A stretch of DNA of 5,287 nucleotides, taken from NCBI GenBank assembly GCA_030149595.1, contig JASFBI010000174.1, forward strand, positions 1 to 5,287, given 5' to 3'. Made by a program: the position numbers and the translations under genes. Below are positions 1 through 5,287 of the stretch, in pieces. How positions within the stretch are numbered: position 1 is the stretch's first letter; each line of letters begins with the position of its first letter. This stretch comes from Desulfobacterales bacterium (GTDB taxonomy: Bacteria; Desulfobacterota; Desulfobacteria; Desulfobacterales; DAOWNP01). The notes beneath the pieces were generated by a model. That model was not told where the DNA came from, made no database searches, and saw nothing but the letters and a program-made list of their open reading frames with translations.

Positions 1-2
1 CC

Positions 3-800
3 GCTGTAGGTGGAGTACCTTTATCAATATATCTTGGATATGACAGATATGAACAATTTTTAAAAGGTGCGCATGAGATGGATTCACATGGAGAAAATTC
101 ATCTGTTGAAACAAATATCCCTTTAATTGCAGCACTGATTTCCATATGGAACAACAATTTTTTAGGTTATTCAACCCAGGCAATAATCCCCTACTCTGCG
201 TTACTTTCAAAATTAGCTCCACATGTTCAACAGCTTTACATGGAAAGTACAGGCAAATCTGTAACTATGCAAGGTGACTTTTTAAATGAAAAAACAGGTG
301 TTATTGTTTTTGGTGAGCCTGGAACCAATGCTCAGCACTCCTTTTTTCAGCTTGCTCATCAGGGGAGACCTTTTCCTGTTGATTTTATTATTGCCATAAA
401 CCCTCAGTTTCAAGAGAACAATAAAATTCTATCAAAAGTAAGCAATCATCAGGAGTTGTGGGCAAATTGCATAGCTCAAACAATGGCTCTCGCAAAAGGA
501 GCAGATAATGAGGAAAATGCAAGGTTTTTTCCAGGAAACAGACCATCTACAACTATTGTTTTAGATAATCTTGCACCTGAAAATATAGGAACTCTTTTGA
601 GTTTTTATGAGGCAAAAACTGTTTTTGAATCTTTTATATGGGATATTAATCCCTTTGATCAATTTGGGGTAGAACTTGGTAAATCTTTGACTTCAAAAAT
701 AAGAGATGAAATAGTAGAAAAAAATATTAACAAAAACTATTTATTTGAATCATCAAATAAATATGAAAGTTTTTATTTAAAAAAATTGTTTTTAAAATAA
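3..800 (+). CDS. pgi: Glucose-6-phosphate isomerase, C-terminal half (5' partial)
   Basis: Phosphoglucose isomerase interconverts glucose 6-phosphate and fructose 6-phosphate in the cytoplasm, for glycolysis and gluconeogenesis. The frame is open from base 3, and residues before the first in-window ATG (base 78) already match the family (AVGGVP..., then GAHEMD), so that ATG is internal and the true start lies upstream. About 265 residues of a protein usually near 550 are present. Visible landmarks are the end of PGI signature 1 at the window edge, MESTGK with the catalytic-base Glu (243-245), GEPGTNAQH with the ring-opening His (336-338), and signature 2 FDQFGVELGK with the active-site Lys (681-683). 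The Glu-to-His distance is 31 residues, as in the rabbit enzyme (Glu357 to His388). The signature-1 Arg is outside the window. The gene ends at TAA just before a hairpin terminator and converges on cheY. Nothing suggests damage. Confidence 0.96.
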   Translation, partial: AVGGVPLSIYLGYDRYEQFLKGAHEMDSHGENSSVETNIPLIAALISIWNNNFLGYSTQAIIPYSALLSKLAPHVQQLYMESTGKSVTMQGDFLNEKTGVIVFGEPGTNAQHSFFQLAHQGRPFPVDFIIAINPQFQENNKILSKVSNHQELWANCIAQTMALAKGADNEENARFFPGNRPSTTIVLDNLAPENIGTLLSFYEAKTVFESFIWDINPFDQFGVELGKSLTSKIRDEIVEKNINKNYLFESSNKYESFYLKKLFLK

Positions 801-804
801 AAAC

Positions 805-843
805 AAAAAAAAGCAGGGATATTTAAACAACCCTGTTTTTTTT
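805..843. terminator. Bidirectional intrinsic terminator between pgi and cheY
   Basis: An A8 tract (805-812), one unpaired G, CAGGG (814-818), a 12-base loop, CCCTG (831-835) and a T8 tract (836-843) form a hairpin whose A and T tracts can pair to extend the stem. Read on either strand it gives a G+C stem followed by a U run, so it can end transcription of pgi from the left and of cheY from the right. It lies 4 bases after the pgi stop and 12 bases from the cheY stop, which fits a shared convergent terminator. Confidence 0.85.
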
Positions 844-855
844 AAAAAATATTTT

Positions 856-1230
856 TTATGCAAATATTTTTTCAAGCTTTTCTGAAATTGCTTCTGCTGT
901 AAATGGTTTTACCACATAGTTAGAGACTCCTGCTTGAACGGCTTCAACTACATTTTGTTTCTGAGCTTCAGCTGTTACCATCAAGAAAGGGAGATCTTTT
1001 AAAGTATCATTTCCCCTGACATTTTTTAAAAGATCAAGCCCTGTCATCTTAGGCATATTCCAATCGGAAATAATTAAATCAAAAGTATTTTTCTGAAGCT
1101 CTTCTAAGGCAGTTGTGCCGTCATCTGCTTCTGTAATATCTGAAAAACCTAATTGCTTTAATATATTTTTCATTATACGGCGCATTGTAGCAAAATCATC
1201 TACAATTAATATTTTCATAGAAAGATCCAT
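856..1230 (-). CDS. cheY: CheY-type single-domain response regulator
   Basis: This 124-residue protein is one receiver domain with no output domain, the size of chemotaxis CheY. In chemotaxis, CheA phosphorylates CheY, and phospho-CheY binds the flagellar switch. The acidic pocket is D11/D12, the phospho-acceptor is D56 in ISDWNMPKMTG, and T86, Y105 and K108 (in VVKPF) follow. Each is one position from E. coli D12/D13, D57, T87, Y106 and K109, so the phosphorylation switch looks intact. Met1 is chosen because a Shine-Dalgarno lies 9 bases upstream; Met5 (MKILIVDD), a common family start, has none. No cheA, cheZ, fliM or methyl-accepting gene is in the window, so the gene stands alone here between two unrelated + strand genes. 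A general stand-alone receiver serving another pathway cannot be excluded, but the DFATMRRI and DWNMPKMTG motifs favour chemotaxis CheY. Confidence 0.92.
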   Translation of the reverse strand: MDLSMKILIVDDFATMRRIMKNILKQLGFSDITEADDGTTALEELQKNTFDLIISDWNMPKMTGLDLLKNVRGNDTLKDLPFLMVTAEAQKQNVVEAVQAGVSNYVVKPFTAEAISEKLEKIFA

Positions 1231-1239
1231 AATAAGAAA

Positions 1240-1245
1240 CTCCTT
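1240..1245 (-). promoter_or_regulatory. Ribosome binding site of cheY (AAGGAG)
   Basis: Read on the - strand this is AAGGAG, with 9 bases before the ATG at 1230-1228. It decides the start codon: the alternative ATG four codons downstream (1218-1216) has no purine-rich site at the right distance. Confidence 0.85.
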
Positions 1246-1623
1246 CTTAAATTATATAAATAAAATTATTAACCATTTACATTAACTACCTGCAACTCTC
1301 CAGTTTTTAAGTATTTATTAAGATATAATAACGAGCGGTTTCTGCAAACATTCTAAAAAATTAAAAACATGCTACAAAACTCTAAGTTTTATTGCTAATT
1401 TATTTCTCTTCAGGTTACTATAAAACTTTGATTTACCTATATTTAAACAGTTGAAAATTTTTACAATGATTTTTATATTTTATTGCTGAAACTAAATATA
1501 AATAATGTAGAAAATACTTTTAATAAAGACCTTAAAACATTTATATCATACTAGTTATTAAGTATAAATATTTATTTTAAATTACTGTAAAAAAATACCA
1601 GAGAATTTTTATTGTAATAATTT

Positions 1624-1653
1624 TTGACTTTTTTTATATTGTTATAGTAATAT
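1624..1653 (+). promoter_or_regulatory. Possible distal sigma-70-type promoter
   Basis: TTGACT (1624-1629, 5 of 6 to the -35 consensus), an 18-base spacer and TAATAT (1648-1653, 4 of 6) point toward the kinase. A start near 1660 would give a leader of about 280 bases. The -10 box lies inside the dyad at 1645-1657, as an operator would. In DNA this AT-rich such matches arise easily by chance, so this is only a candidate. Confidence 0.25.
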
Positions 1654-1679
1654 ACTACCTATATTTTAATACTGTATTA
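1645..1679. repeat. Pair of 13-base dyads, TARTA-N3-TAYTA
   Basis: Two inverted repeats with five-base perfect arms and three-base centres are present: TAGTA-ATA-TACTA (1645-1657) and TAATA-CTG-TATTA (1667-1679). In the second the pairing continues through the N3, leaving a single unpaired central base. They fit one consensus and their centres (1651 and 1673) are 22 bases apart, about two helical turns, so a dimeric regulator could bind both on one face. The first overlaps a candidate -10 box. A related shorter dyad, TTACTGTAA, occurs at 1582-1590. Chance is a real alternative at this base composition. Confidence 0.3.
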
Positions 1680-1847
1680 TTGTCAATAGTTCTTAAATTT
1701 AATAAATTAGTATTTTCTCCATTTCTTAATACAATTTAATTTTTTATCTTAATTGTTTGATAATTTCCATAAAAAAAAATAAACCATTACAAATTTTTAT
1801 ATTAAATCTAAAAAAAACCTACTGTGTTTTAGTAACAGCCATGGGGC

Positions 1848-1859
1848 AAATCGCGATTT
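1848..1859. repeat. Perfect 12-base palindrome in a G+C-richer patch
   Basis: AAATCGCGATTT is its own reverse complement, and after one mismatch the symmetry continues with GG (1845-1846) facing CC (1861-1862). Its CGCG core sits in a patch (1831-1866) with 17 G/C in 36 bases, unlike the flanking DNA. Its centre is about 73 bases before the start site expected from the proximal promoter candidate, a usual place for an activator. It could be an operator for the kinase operon; no regulator is identified. Confidence 0.4.
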
Positions 1860-1891
1860 TCCACAAGAAATAATTAAAGAAACGTATTAAT

Positions 1892-1920
1892 TTTACATTC
1901 TTTCATATTAAAAATAATAT
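1892..1920 (+). promoter_or_regulatory. Candidate proximal promoter of the kinase-phosphatase operon
   Basis: TTTACA (1892-1897, 5 of 6 to the -35 consensus), a 17-base spacer and TAATAT (1915-1920, 4 of 6) lie directly upstream of the kinase gene. Transcription would start near 1927, leaving only about 12 bases before the ATG. That is short but leaves the AGG at 1929-1931 inside the message. The spacing is ideal, but the AT background makes the call uncertain. Confidence 0.35.
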
Positions 1921-1928
1921 ATCTATTC

Positions 1929-1931
1929 AGG
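1929..1931 (+). promoter_or_regulatory. Short ribosome binding site (AGG) of the kinase gene
   Basis: CAGGT contains a minimal AGG core ending 7 bases before the ATG at 1939. An in-frame TAA (1933-1935) closes the frame just upstream and the next in-frame Met is residue 43, after the membrane anchor, so 1939 is the only sensible start. Confidence 0.6.
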
Positions 1932-1938
1932 TTAAAGC

Positions 1939-4473
1939 ATGGGATTTTTTAAAAAAAATGTAACATTATTATGGGGAATATTAGTATCTGCTCTTTTTTT
2001 AATCTTTGCTTTATTACATGTTAATTTTATTAATAATTTTGAACTTAAATTTTATGATACCAGAATGAAATTAAATAGATATGAAAAAAAAGCAGAAAAA
2101 ATTGTTATAGTAGATATAGATGATTATTCAATAGAAAGACTTGGCAGGTGGCCATGGCCAAGATCAGTTATTGCAAAAACAATAAATAAAATTAATCTGG
2201 GAAAACCAAAAGTAATTGGTCTTGGTTTTATATACAGTGAATATGAAGAATCGAGTGGTCTTAAACTTCTTAAGGATCTTGAATCATTTTTACCTCAAAA
2301 ACTACCAGCTAATAACCCATCTAACAGCGATATAAGATCTTTATATAAAGCCATAAAAAAAGCCAGGTACAAACTAAATAATGACCAAAAACTGGAAAAA
2401 GCCATAAAAAAATCAAATAAAGTTATACTTCCTGTTATTTTAAAAAACTCTGCTTTTAATGATAATAAAAAACAGATTAATAATAAAAAGCTGATAGCAG
2501 AATCACTGGTAAAAAAAAATAACTTTTATAAAGGTAAAACCTATAAGGCAAATGATATCATCCTGCCAGTTGATATGTTTTTAAATGCTTCACAAGGAAT
2601 AGGCCATATAAATCTTTATGAAGACCATGATAAAATTATAAGAAGAGAAGCTTTGATAATTGAATATAATGGATTATATATATTATCATTTAATCTTCGT
2701 ATTGCTGCAGCTTATCTTAATATCTTACCAAAAGAAATAATTATTGAACCTGGGAAATCAGTTAAATTAGGATCCATTGTAATTCCAACTACAGATAAAA
2801 CTGAAATTTTATCTGTTTTTAAAGGTCCCAAAGATTCTTTTAAACATTACAGTTTTTTTGATATAATAAATGATAAAATACCAACCAGGATTTTTAAAAA
2901 TAAAATAGTTATTTTCAGTACTTCAGCATCAGGTATTATGAATTTTATTGGTACTCCAATTGATAAATCCATGTCAGCAGGTGAGTTTTCAGCAAATATT
3001 GTCAGCTCAATTATAAATAAAAAATTTATTCGGCTTACTTCCTGGCAAAAATATGCTGAAATAATTTCCATTTTAATTATAGGAATTATAATTATCCTGC
3101 TTATGCCAAAATTAAAAGCCTTTTGGGCAGGTGCTACTTTTCTTTTTTTAACTACAGGATTAATTGGAACAGGAATATACTTTTTTGTTTACAAAGGATT
3201 ATGGGTTCCTGTTATTTTTCCATTAATGCAGGTATCTGTTGGATACATAGGTATTATAAGTATTAATTTTTTTATTACAGAGACTAAAAAAGAAAAAGTT
3301 GAAGTTGAATCAGCTGAAACAAACAGAATGCTTGGTCTCTCTTTTCAAAATCAGGGCATGCTTGATCTTGCTTATGATAAATATCTAAGAGTTCCTGTAA
3401 ATAAAGAGCTGAAAGAAGTGCTTTACAATTTAGGATTAGATTATGAAAGAAAAAGACAATACAATAAGGCAGCCGCAGTATATGGTTATATTCAGCAGTA
3501 TGATAAAAAATATAAAGATATATCTGAAAAGAAAAAAAAGCTGCTTAAAGCTAGTGAAAATATAATGTACGGGCAAAAATCCAACGGTTCCGTAAGTGAT
3601 AGATTAATAGATGAATCTGCTGAAAAACCAACTTTAGGTCGTTATGAAATTAAAAAAATAATAGGCAAAGGTGCAATGGGCGTTGTTTATTTTGGTAAAG
3701 ATCCCACCATTAACAGAACAACAGCTATTAAAACTTTTCAATTTGAAGATGATTTAGATCCAGATGAAATCAAAAAAATGAAAGAAAAGTTTTTCAGGGA
3801 GGCTGAAAGTGCAGGTACATTATCCCATCCCAATATTGTTACGATTTATGATGCAGGTGAAGATCAGGATATTGCATATATTGCCATGGAATTTTTAGAT
3901 GGAGAAAACCTATATAAATATACAAAACAAAATAATCTTTTTCCCATTAGAAAAACAGTTGGTATTATATCAAATATAGCAGATGGTTTAGCTTATGCAC
4001 ATAAAAAAGGTATTGTTCACAGGGACATTAAACCCGCCAACATTATGATGTTAAAAACAGGAGAGATTAAAATAACTGATTTTGGAATAGCAAAAATAAC
4101 TGCAACATCCCAGACAAAAACAGGGATAGTAAAAGGTACTCCTTATTATATGTCTCCTGAACAGATATCAGGTACAAAAGTAGATGGAAGAAGTGATATT
4201 TTCTCTTTAGGAGTCATGCTTTATCAATTACTAACCGGCAAGGTTCCTTTTAAAGGAGAAAATCCAGCTGCATTAATGCATCAAATAATGAAAATAAAAC
4301 AACCTGACCCAAGAAAATTTAACCCAAAAATTATGAAACCTCTTGTTTTAATTATTGACAAGGCATTGGAAAAAAACCCTGATAAACGTTACAAAGATGC
4401 AATTGATCTGTCACGGCACTTACAGTTAATGGCCAAAAAAATTGATTCCATCAATTCAAGAAAAATGCTTTAA
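1939..4473 (+). CDS. Membrane-bound CHASE2-TPR serine/threonine protein kinase
   Basis: This is a Hanks-type Ser/Thr kinase with an envelope sensor, 844 residues. In order: membrane anchor (about 8-29); CHASE2 domain (about 30-365), recognisable from ELKFYDTRMKLNR, IVIVDIDDYSIERLGRWPWPR and the later MSAGEFSANIVSSI; three membrane segments (about 372-389, 395-417, 421-446); TPR-like helical linker (about 462-530, NRMLGLSFQNQGMLDLAYDKY); kinase (about 569-830). Kinase motifs are intact: glycine loop GKGAMG 576-581, Lys598 in AIK, helix-C Glu621, HRDIKPAN with Asp696, DFG 714-716, GTPYYMSPE 733-741, Asp753, Arg817. T726 and T728 align with the activation-loop autophosphorylation threonines of M. 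tuberculosis PknB (T171, T173). Expected topology puts CHASE2 outside and the kinase in the cytoplasm. The CHASE2 ligand and the substrates are unknown. Where CHASE2 domains usually read VIGFD this one has VIGLG. The phosphatase gene follows after 27 bases. Confidence 0.95.
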   Translation: MGFFKKNVTLLWGILVSALFLIFALLHVNFINNFELKFYDTRMKLNRYEKKAEKIVIVDIDDYSIERLGRWPWPRSVIAKTINKINLGKPKVIGLGFIYSEYEESSGLKLLKDLESFLPQKLPANNPSNSDIRSLYKAIKKARYKLNNDQKLEKAIKKSNKVILPVILKNSAFNDNKKQINNKKLIAESLVKKNNFYKGKTYKANDIILPVDMFLNASQGIGHINLYEDHDKIIRREALIIEYNGLYILSFNLRIAAAYLNILPKEIIIEPGKSVKLGSIVIPTTDKTEILSVFKGPKDSFKHYSFFDIINDKIPTRIFKNKIVIFSTSASGIMNFIGTPIDKSMSAGEFSANIVSSIINKKFIRLTSWQKYAEIISILIIGIIIILLMPKLKAFWAGATFLFLTTGLIGTGIYFFVYKGLWVPVIFPLMQVSVGYIGIISINFFITETKKEKVEVESAETNRMLGLSFQNQGMLDLAYDKYLRVPVNKELKEVLYNLGLDYERKRQYNKAAAVYGYIQQYDKKYKDISEKKKKLLKASENIMYGQKSNGSVSDRLIDESAEKPTLGRYEIKKIIGKGAMGVVYFGKDPTINRTTAIKTFQFEDDLDPDEIKKMKEKFFREAESAGTLSHPNIVTIYDAGEDQDIAYIAMEFLDGENLYKYTKQNNLFPIRKTVGIISNIADGLAYAHKKGIVHRDIKPANIMMLKTGEIKITDFGIAKITATSQTKTGIVKGTPYYMSPEQISGTKVDGRSDIFSLGVMLYQLLTGKVPFKGENPAALMHQIMKIKQPDPRKFNPKIMKPLVLIIDKALEKNPDKRYKDAIDLSRHLQLMAKKIDSINSRKML

Positions 4474-4500
4474 AAACTTAAAATTAAAAATTAAAATATT

Positions 4501-5287
4501 ATGGTTATAATTGACTCCTATGGATTAACAGATACCGGTAAAAAAAGAAAACATAATGAAGATAATTTTATAGTAAATGATGATCTGAAATTATATATTG
4601 TAGCAGATGGAGTAGGAGGCCATAAAGCAGGAGAAGTTGCAAGTAAAGTTGTTATTGATACAATATATGAGCAGATAAAAAAAATAGAGAAAAAGATTAA
4701 AAAATCAAATAATTTAAAAACAGAGGATAAAAGCCTGTCTCCGTTAATTGATCTGCTTTCAGGTGACTATCTTCTATCTTCTATAAATTTGTCCAATAAA
4801 AAAATTTATAATATGTCACAAAAAAACCCTGCCTGTAAAGGGATGGGATCAACAGTTTCTGCTGTATATTTTAACGAGTTATCCTTTGTTGCTGCAAATG
4901 TAGGAGACAGCCCGATTTATCTTATCCATGACAATAATATTGATTTGATCTCTGTTACACACACAGTAAAGGCTGAGCATGCAAAAATGTATCCCGATGA
5001 CAGTAAAGAGTTAAATGTCTCGTTCAGTCATATGCTGACCAGAGGAGTTGGTATAGGGGAAAAAGTAGAATCTGATATCTGCCATTTAAAATTTTTTAAA
5101 GACGATATTATAATTATTGCATCAGATGGTTTAAGCGATAAAATATCTCAAAAAGAAATATTAGAAATAGCAAGCAAATATAAACCTGCTGTTGCATGTG
5201 AAAAGCTTATACTTTTAGCAAATAAATATGGAGGTGAAGATAATATTACTGTAATAATACTGCATGTTAAATCCGTTAAAAATAAAA
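4501..5287 (+). CDS. PP2C-family serine/threonine phosphatase (3' partial)
   Basis: The frame stays open from the ATG to the window edge (262 residues). Stand-alone bacterial PP2C enzymes are about 240-260 residues, so little is missing. PP2C (PPM) phosphatases are metal-dependent and remove phosphate from Ser/Thr. Motifs in order: TDTGKKRKHNEDNF (about 10-23, metal-site Asp21), VADGVGGHKAGEVAS (34-48, metal-site Asp36), GMGSTVSAVYF (114-124), VGDSPIYL (134-141), HMLTRGVG (177-184), IIASDGLSD (205-213, Asp208) and GGEDNITVIIL (244-254, Asp247). Pro replaces the common Arg of GDSRxY, and the usual DH after it is TH. A Lys-rich insert lies at about 58-80. It has no membrane segment, so it is likely cytoplasmic. 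It follows the kinase by 27 bases in the same frame, past TAA stops at 4471 and 4492, and is probably co-transcribed to reverse its phosphorylations. No Shine-Dalgarno precedes the ATG, but the next Met (4813) lies after motif 2. Confidence 0.93.
   Translation, partial: MVIIDSYGLTDTGKKRKHNEDNFIVNDDLKLYIVADGVGGHKAGEVASKVVIDTIYEQIKKIEKKIKKSNNLKTEDKSLSPLIDLLSGDYLLSSINLSNKKIYNMSQKNPACKGMGSTVSAVYFNELSFVAANVGDSPIYLIHDNNIDLISVTHTVKAEHAKMYPDDSKELNVSFSHMLTRGVGIGEKVESDICHLKFFKDDIIIIASDGLSDKISQKEILEIASKYKPAVACEKLILLANKYGGEDNITVIILHVKSVKNK

Larger units (their letters stand above)
1231..1938. other. Long AT-rich divergent intergenic region between cheY and the kinase
   Basis: About 700 bases separate two divergently transcribed genes. 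By hand count the core (1501-1740) has 37 G/C in 240 bases, about 15%, well below the coding DNA on either side. I found no ORF with a credible ribosome site or recognisable protein on either strand, and no tRNA, known riboswitch or strong internal terminator. It should hold the promoters of both cheY and the kinase. Supportable contents are two candidate promoters for the + strand gene, a pair of 13-base dyads (1645-1679) and a short G+C-richer patch (about 1831-1866) with a 12-base palindrome; each is listed separately. No convincing cheY promoter was found. A weak candidate reads TTGCAG (1347-1342), 16 bases, TATCTT (1325-1320) on the - strand. Confidence 0.8.

Noticed and set aside
1251..1256. 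Perfect TATAAT on the - strand just upstream of cheY
   Set aside because: Transcription would start at about 1244, inside the Shine-Dalgarno, and there is no recognisable -35 box at 17 bases.
1247..1276. Nine-residue upstream ORF on the - strand whose stop touches the cheY ribosome site
   Set aside because: It has no properly spaced ribosome site and only AT-rich codons; short open frames of this kind are expected by chance.
1286..1303. Possible sigma-54 site (CTGGAGAGTTGC on the - strand) upstream of cheY
   Set aside because: GG and GC are separated by 6 bases; the -24/-12 architecture needs 10.
1387..1487. Ten-base direct repeat TTTTATTGCT at 1387-1396 and 1478-1487
   Set aside because: It is short and low in complexity in an AT-rich spacer, with no target-site or regulatory context.
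1609..1620. Dyad TTATT-GT-AATAA as a possible operator or terminator
   Set aside because: The arms are pure A/T with a two-base loop, too weak for a terminator and likely by chance here.
2847..3071. A 74-codon open frame on the - strand inside the kinase gene
   Set aside because: It lies wholly inside the CHASE2 coding region opposite a well-supported gene, matches no family I recognise, and is explained by AT-rich codon use.
1..5287. Insertion sequences, CRISPR arrays, tRNA/rRNA genes, attachment sites
   Set aside because: No transposase, regularly spaced repeats, terminal inverted repeats, cloverleaf or rRNA-like sequence was seen on either strand.

Overview
The window is AT-rich DNA from a Gram-negative-looking bacterium. 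The encoded proteins (a canonical CheY, and a CHASE2-TPR-Ser/Thr kinase followed by a PP2C phosphatase) resemble those of Desulfobacterota and some other proteobacteria. A low-GC Desulfobacterales-type organism is my best guess, made from recall of protein families and not from a search. Hand counts give about one third G+C in part of the kinase gene and about 15% in the core of the main intergenic region (1501-1740).

Layout: (1) Bases 3-800, + strand, are the C-terminal half of glucose-6-phosphate isomerase (pgi); its start lies outside the window. (2) A hairpin with A and T tracts on its two sides (805-843) separates pgi from the convergent gene and looks like a terminator for both. (3) Bases 856-1230, - strand, are a single-domain CheY-type response regulator with all phosphorylation-site residues and a clear Shine-Dalgarno. 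(4) Bases 1231-1938 are a roughly 700-base, very AT-rich divergent intergenic region with no convincing gene. It does contain dyad-symmetric sites, two candidate promoters and a small island of higher G+C just upstream of the kinase. (5) Bases 1939-4473, + strand, are an 844-residue membrane Ser/Thr kinase: membrane anchor, extracytoplasmic CHASE2 sensor, three membrane segments, TPR-like linker, and a kinase domain with every catalytic motif. (6) Base 4501 to the window end, + strand, is a PP2C-family phosphatase that lacks only its last residues and stop codon.

The kinase and phosphatase are 27 bases apart on the same strand and probably form one operon: a membrane sensor that phosphorylates Ser/Thr residues after an unknown envelope signal, with its phosphatase for reversal. 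This is a recognisable signalling module, not a new system, but its ligand and substrates are unknown. No functional link to pgi or cheY is visible. No mobile elements, CRISPR arrays, tRNAs or rRNAs were seen.
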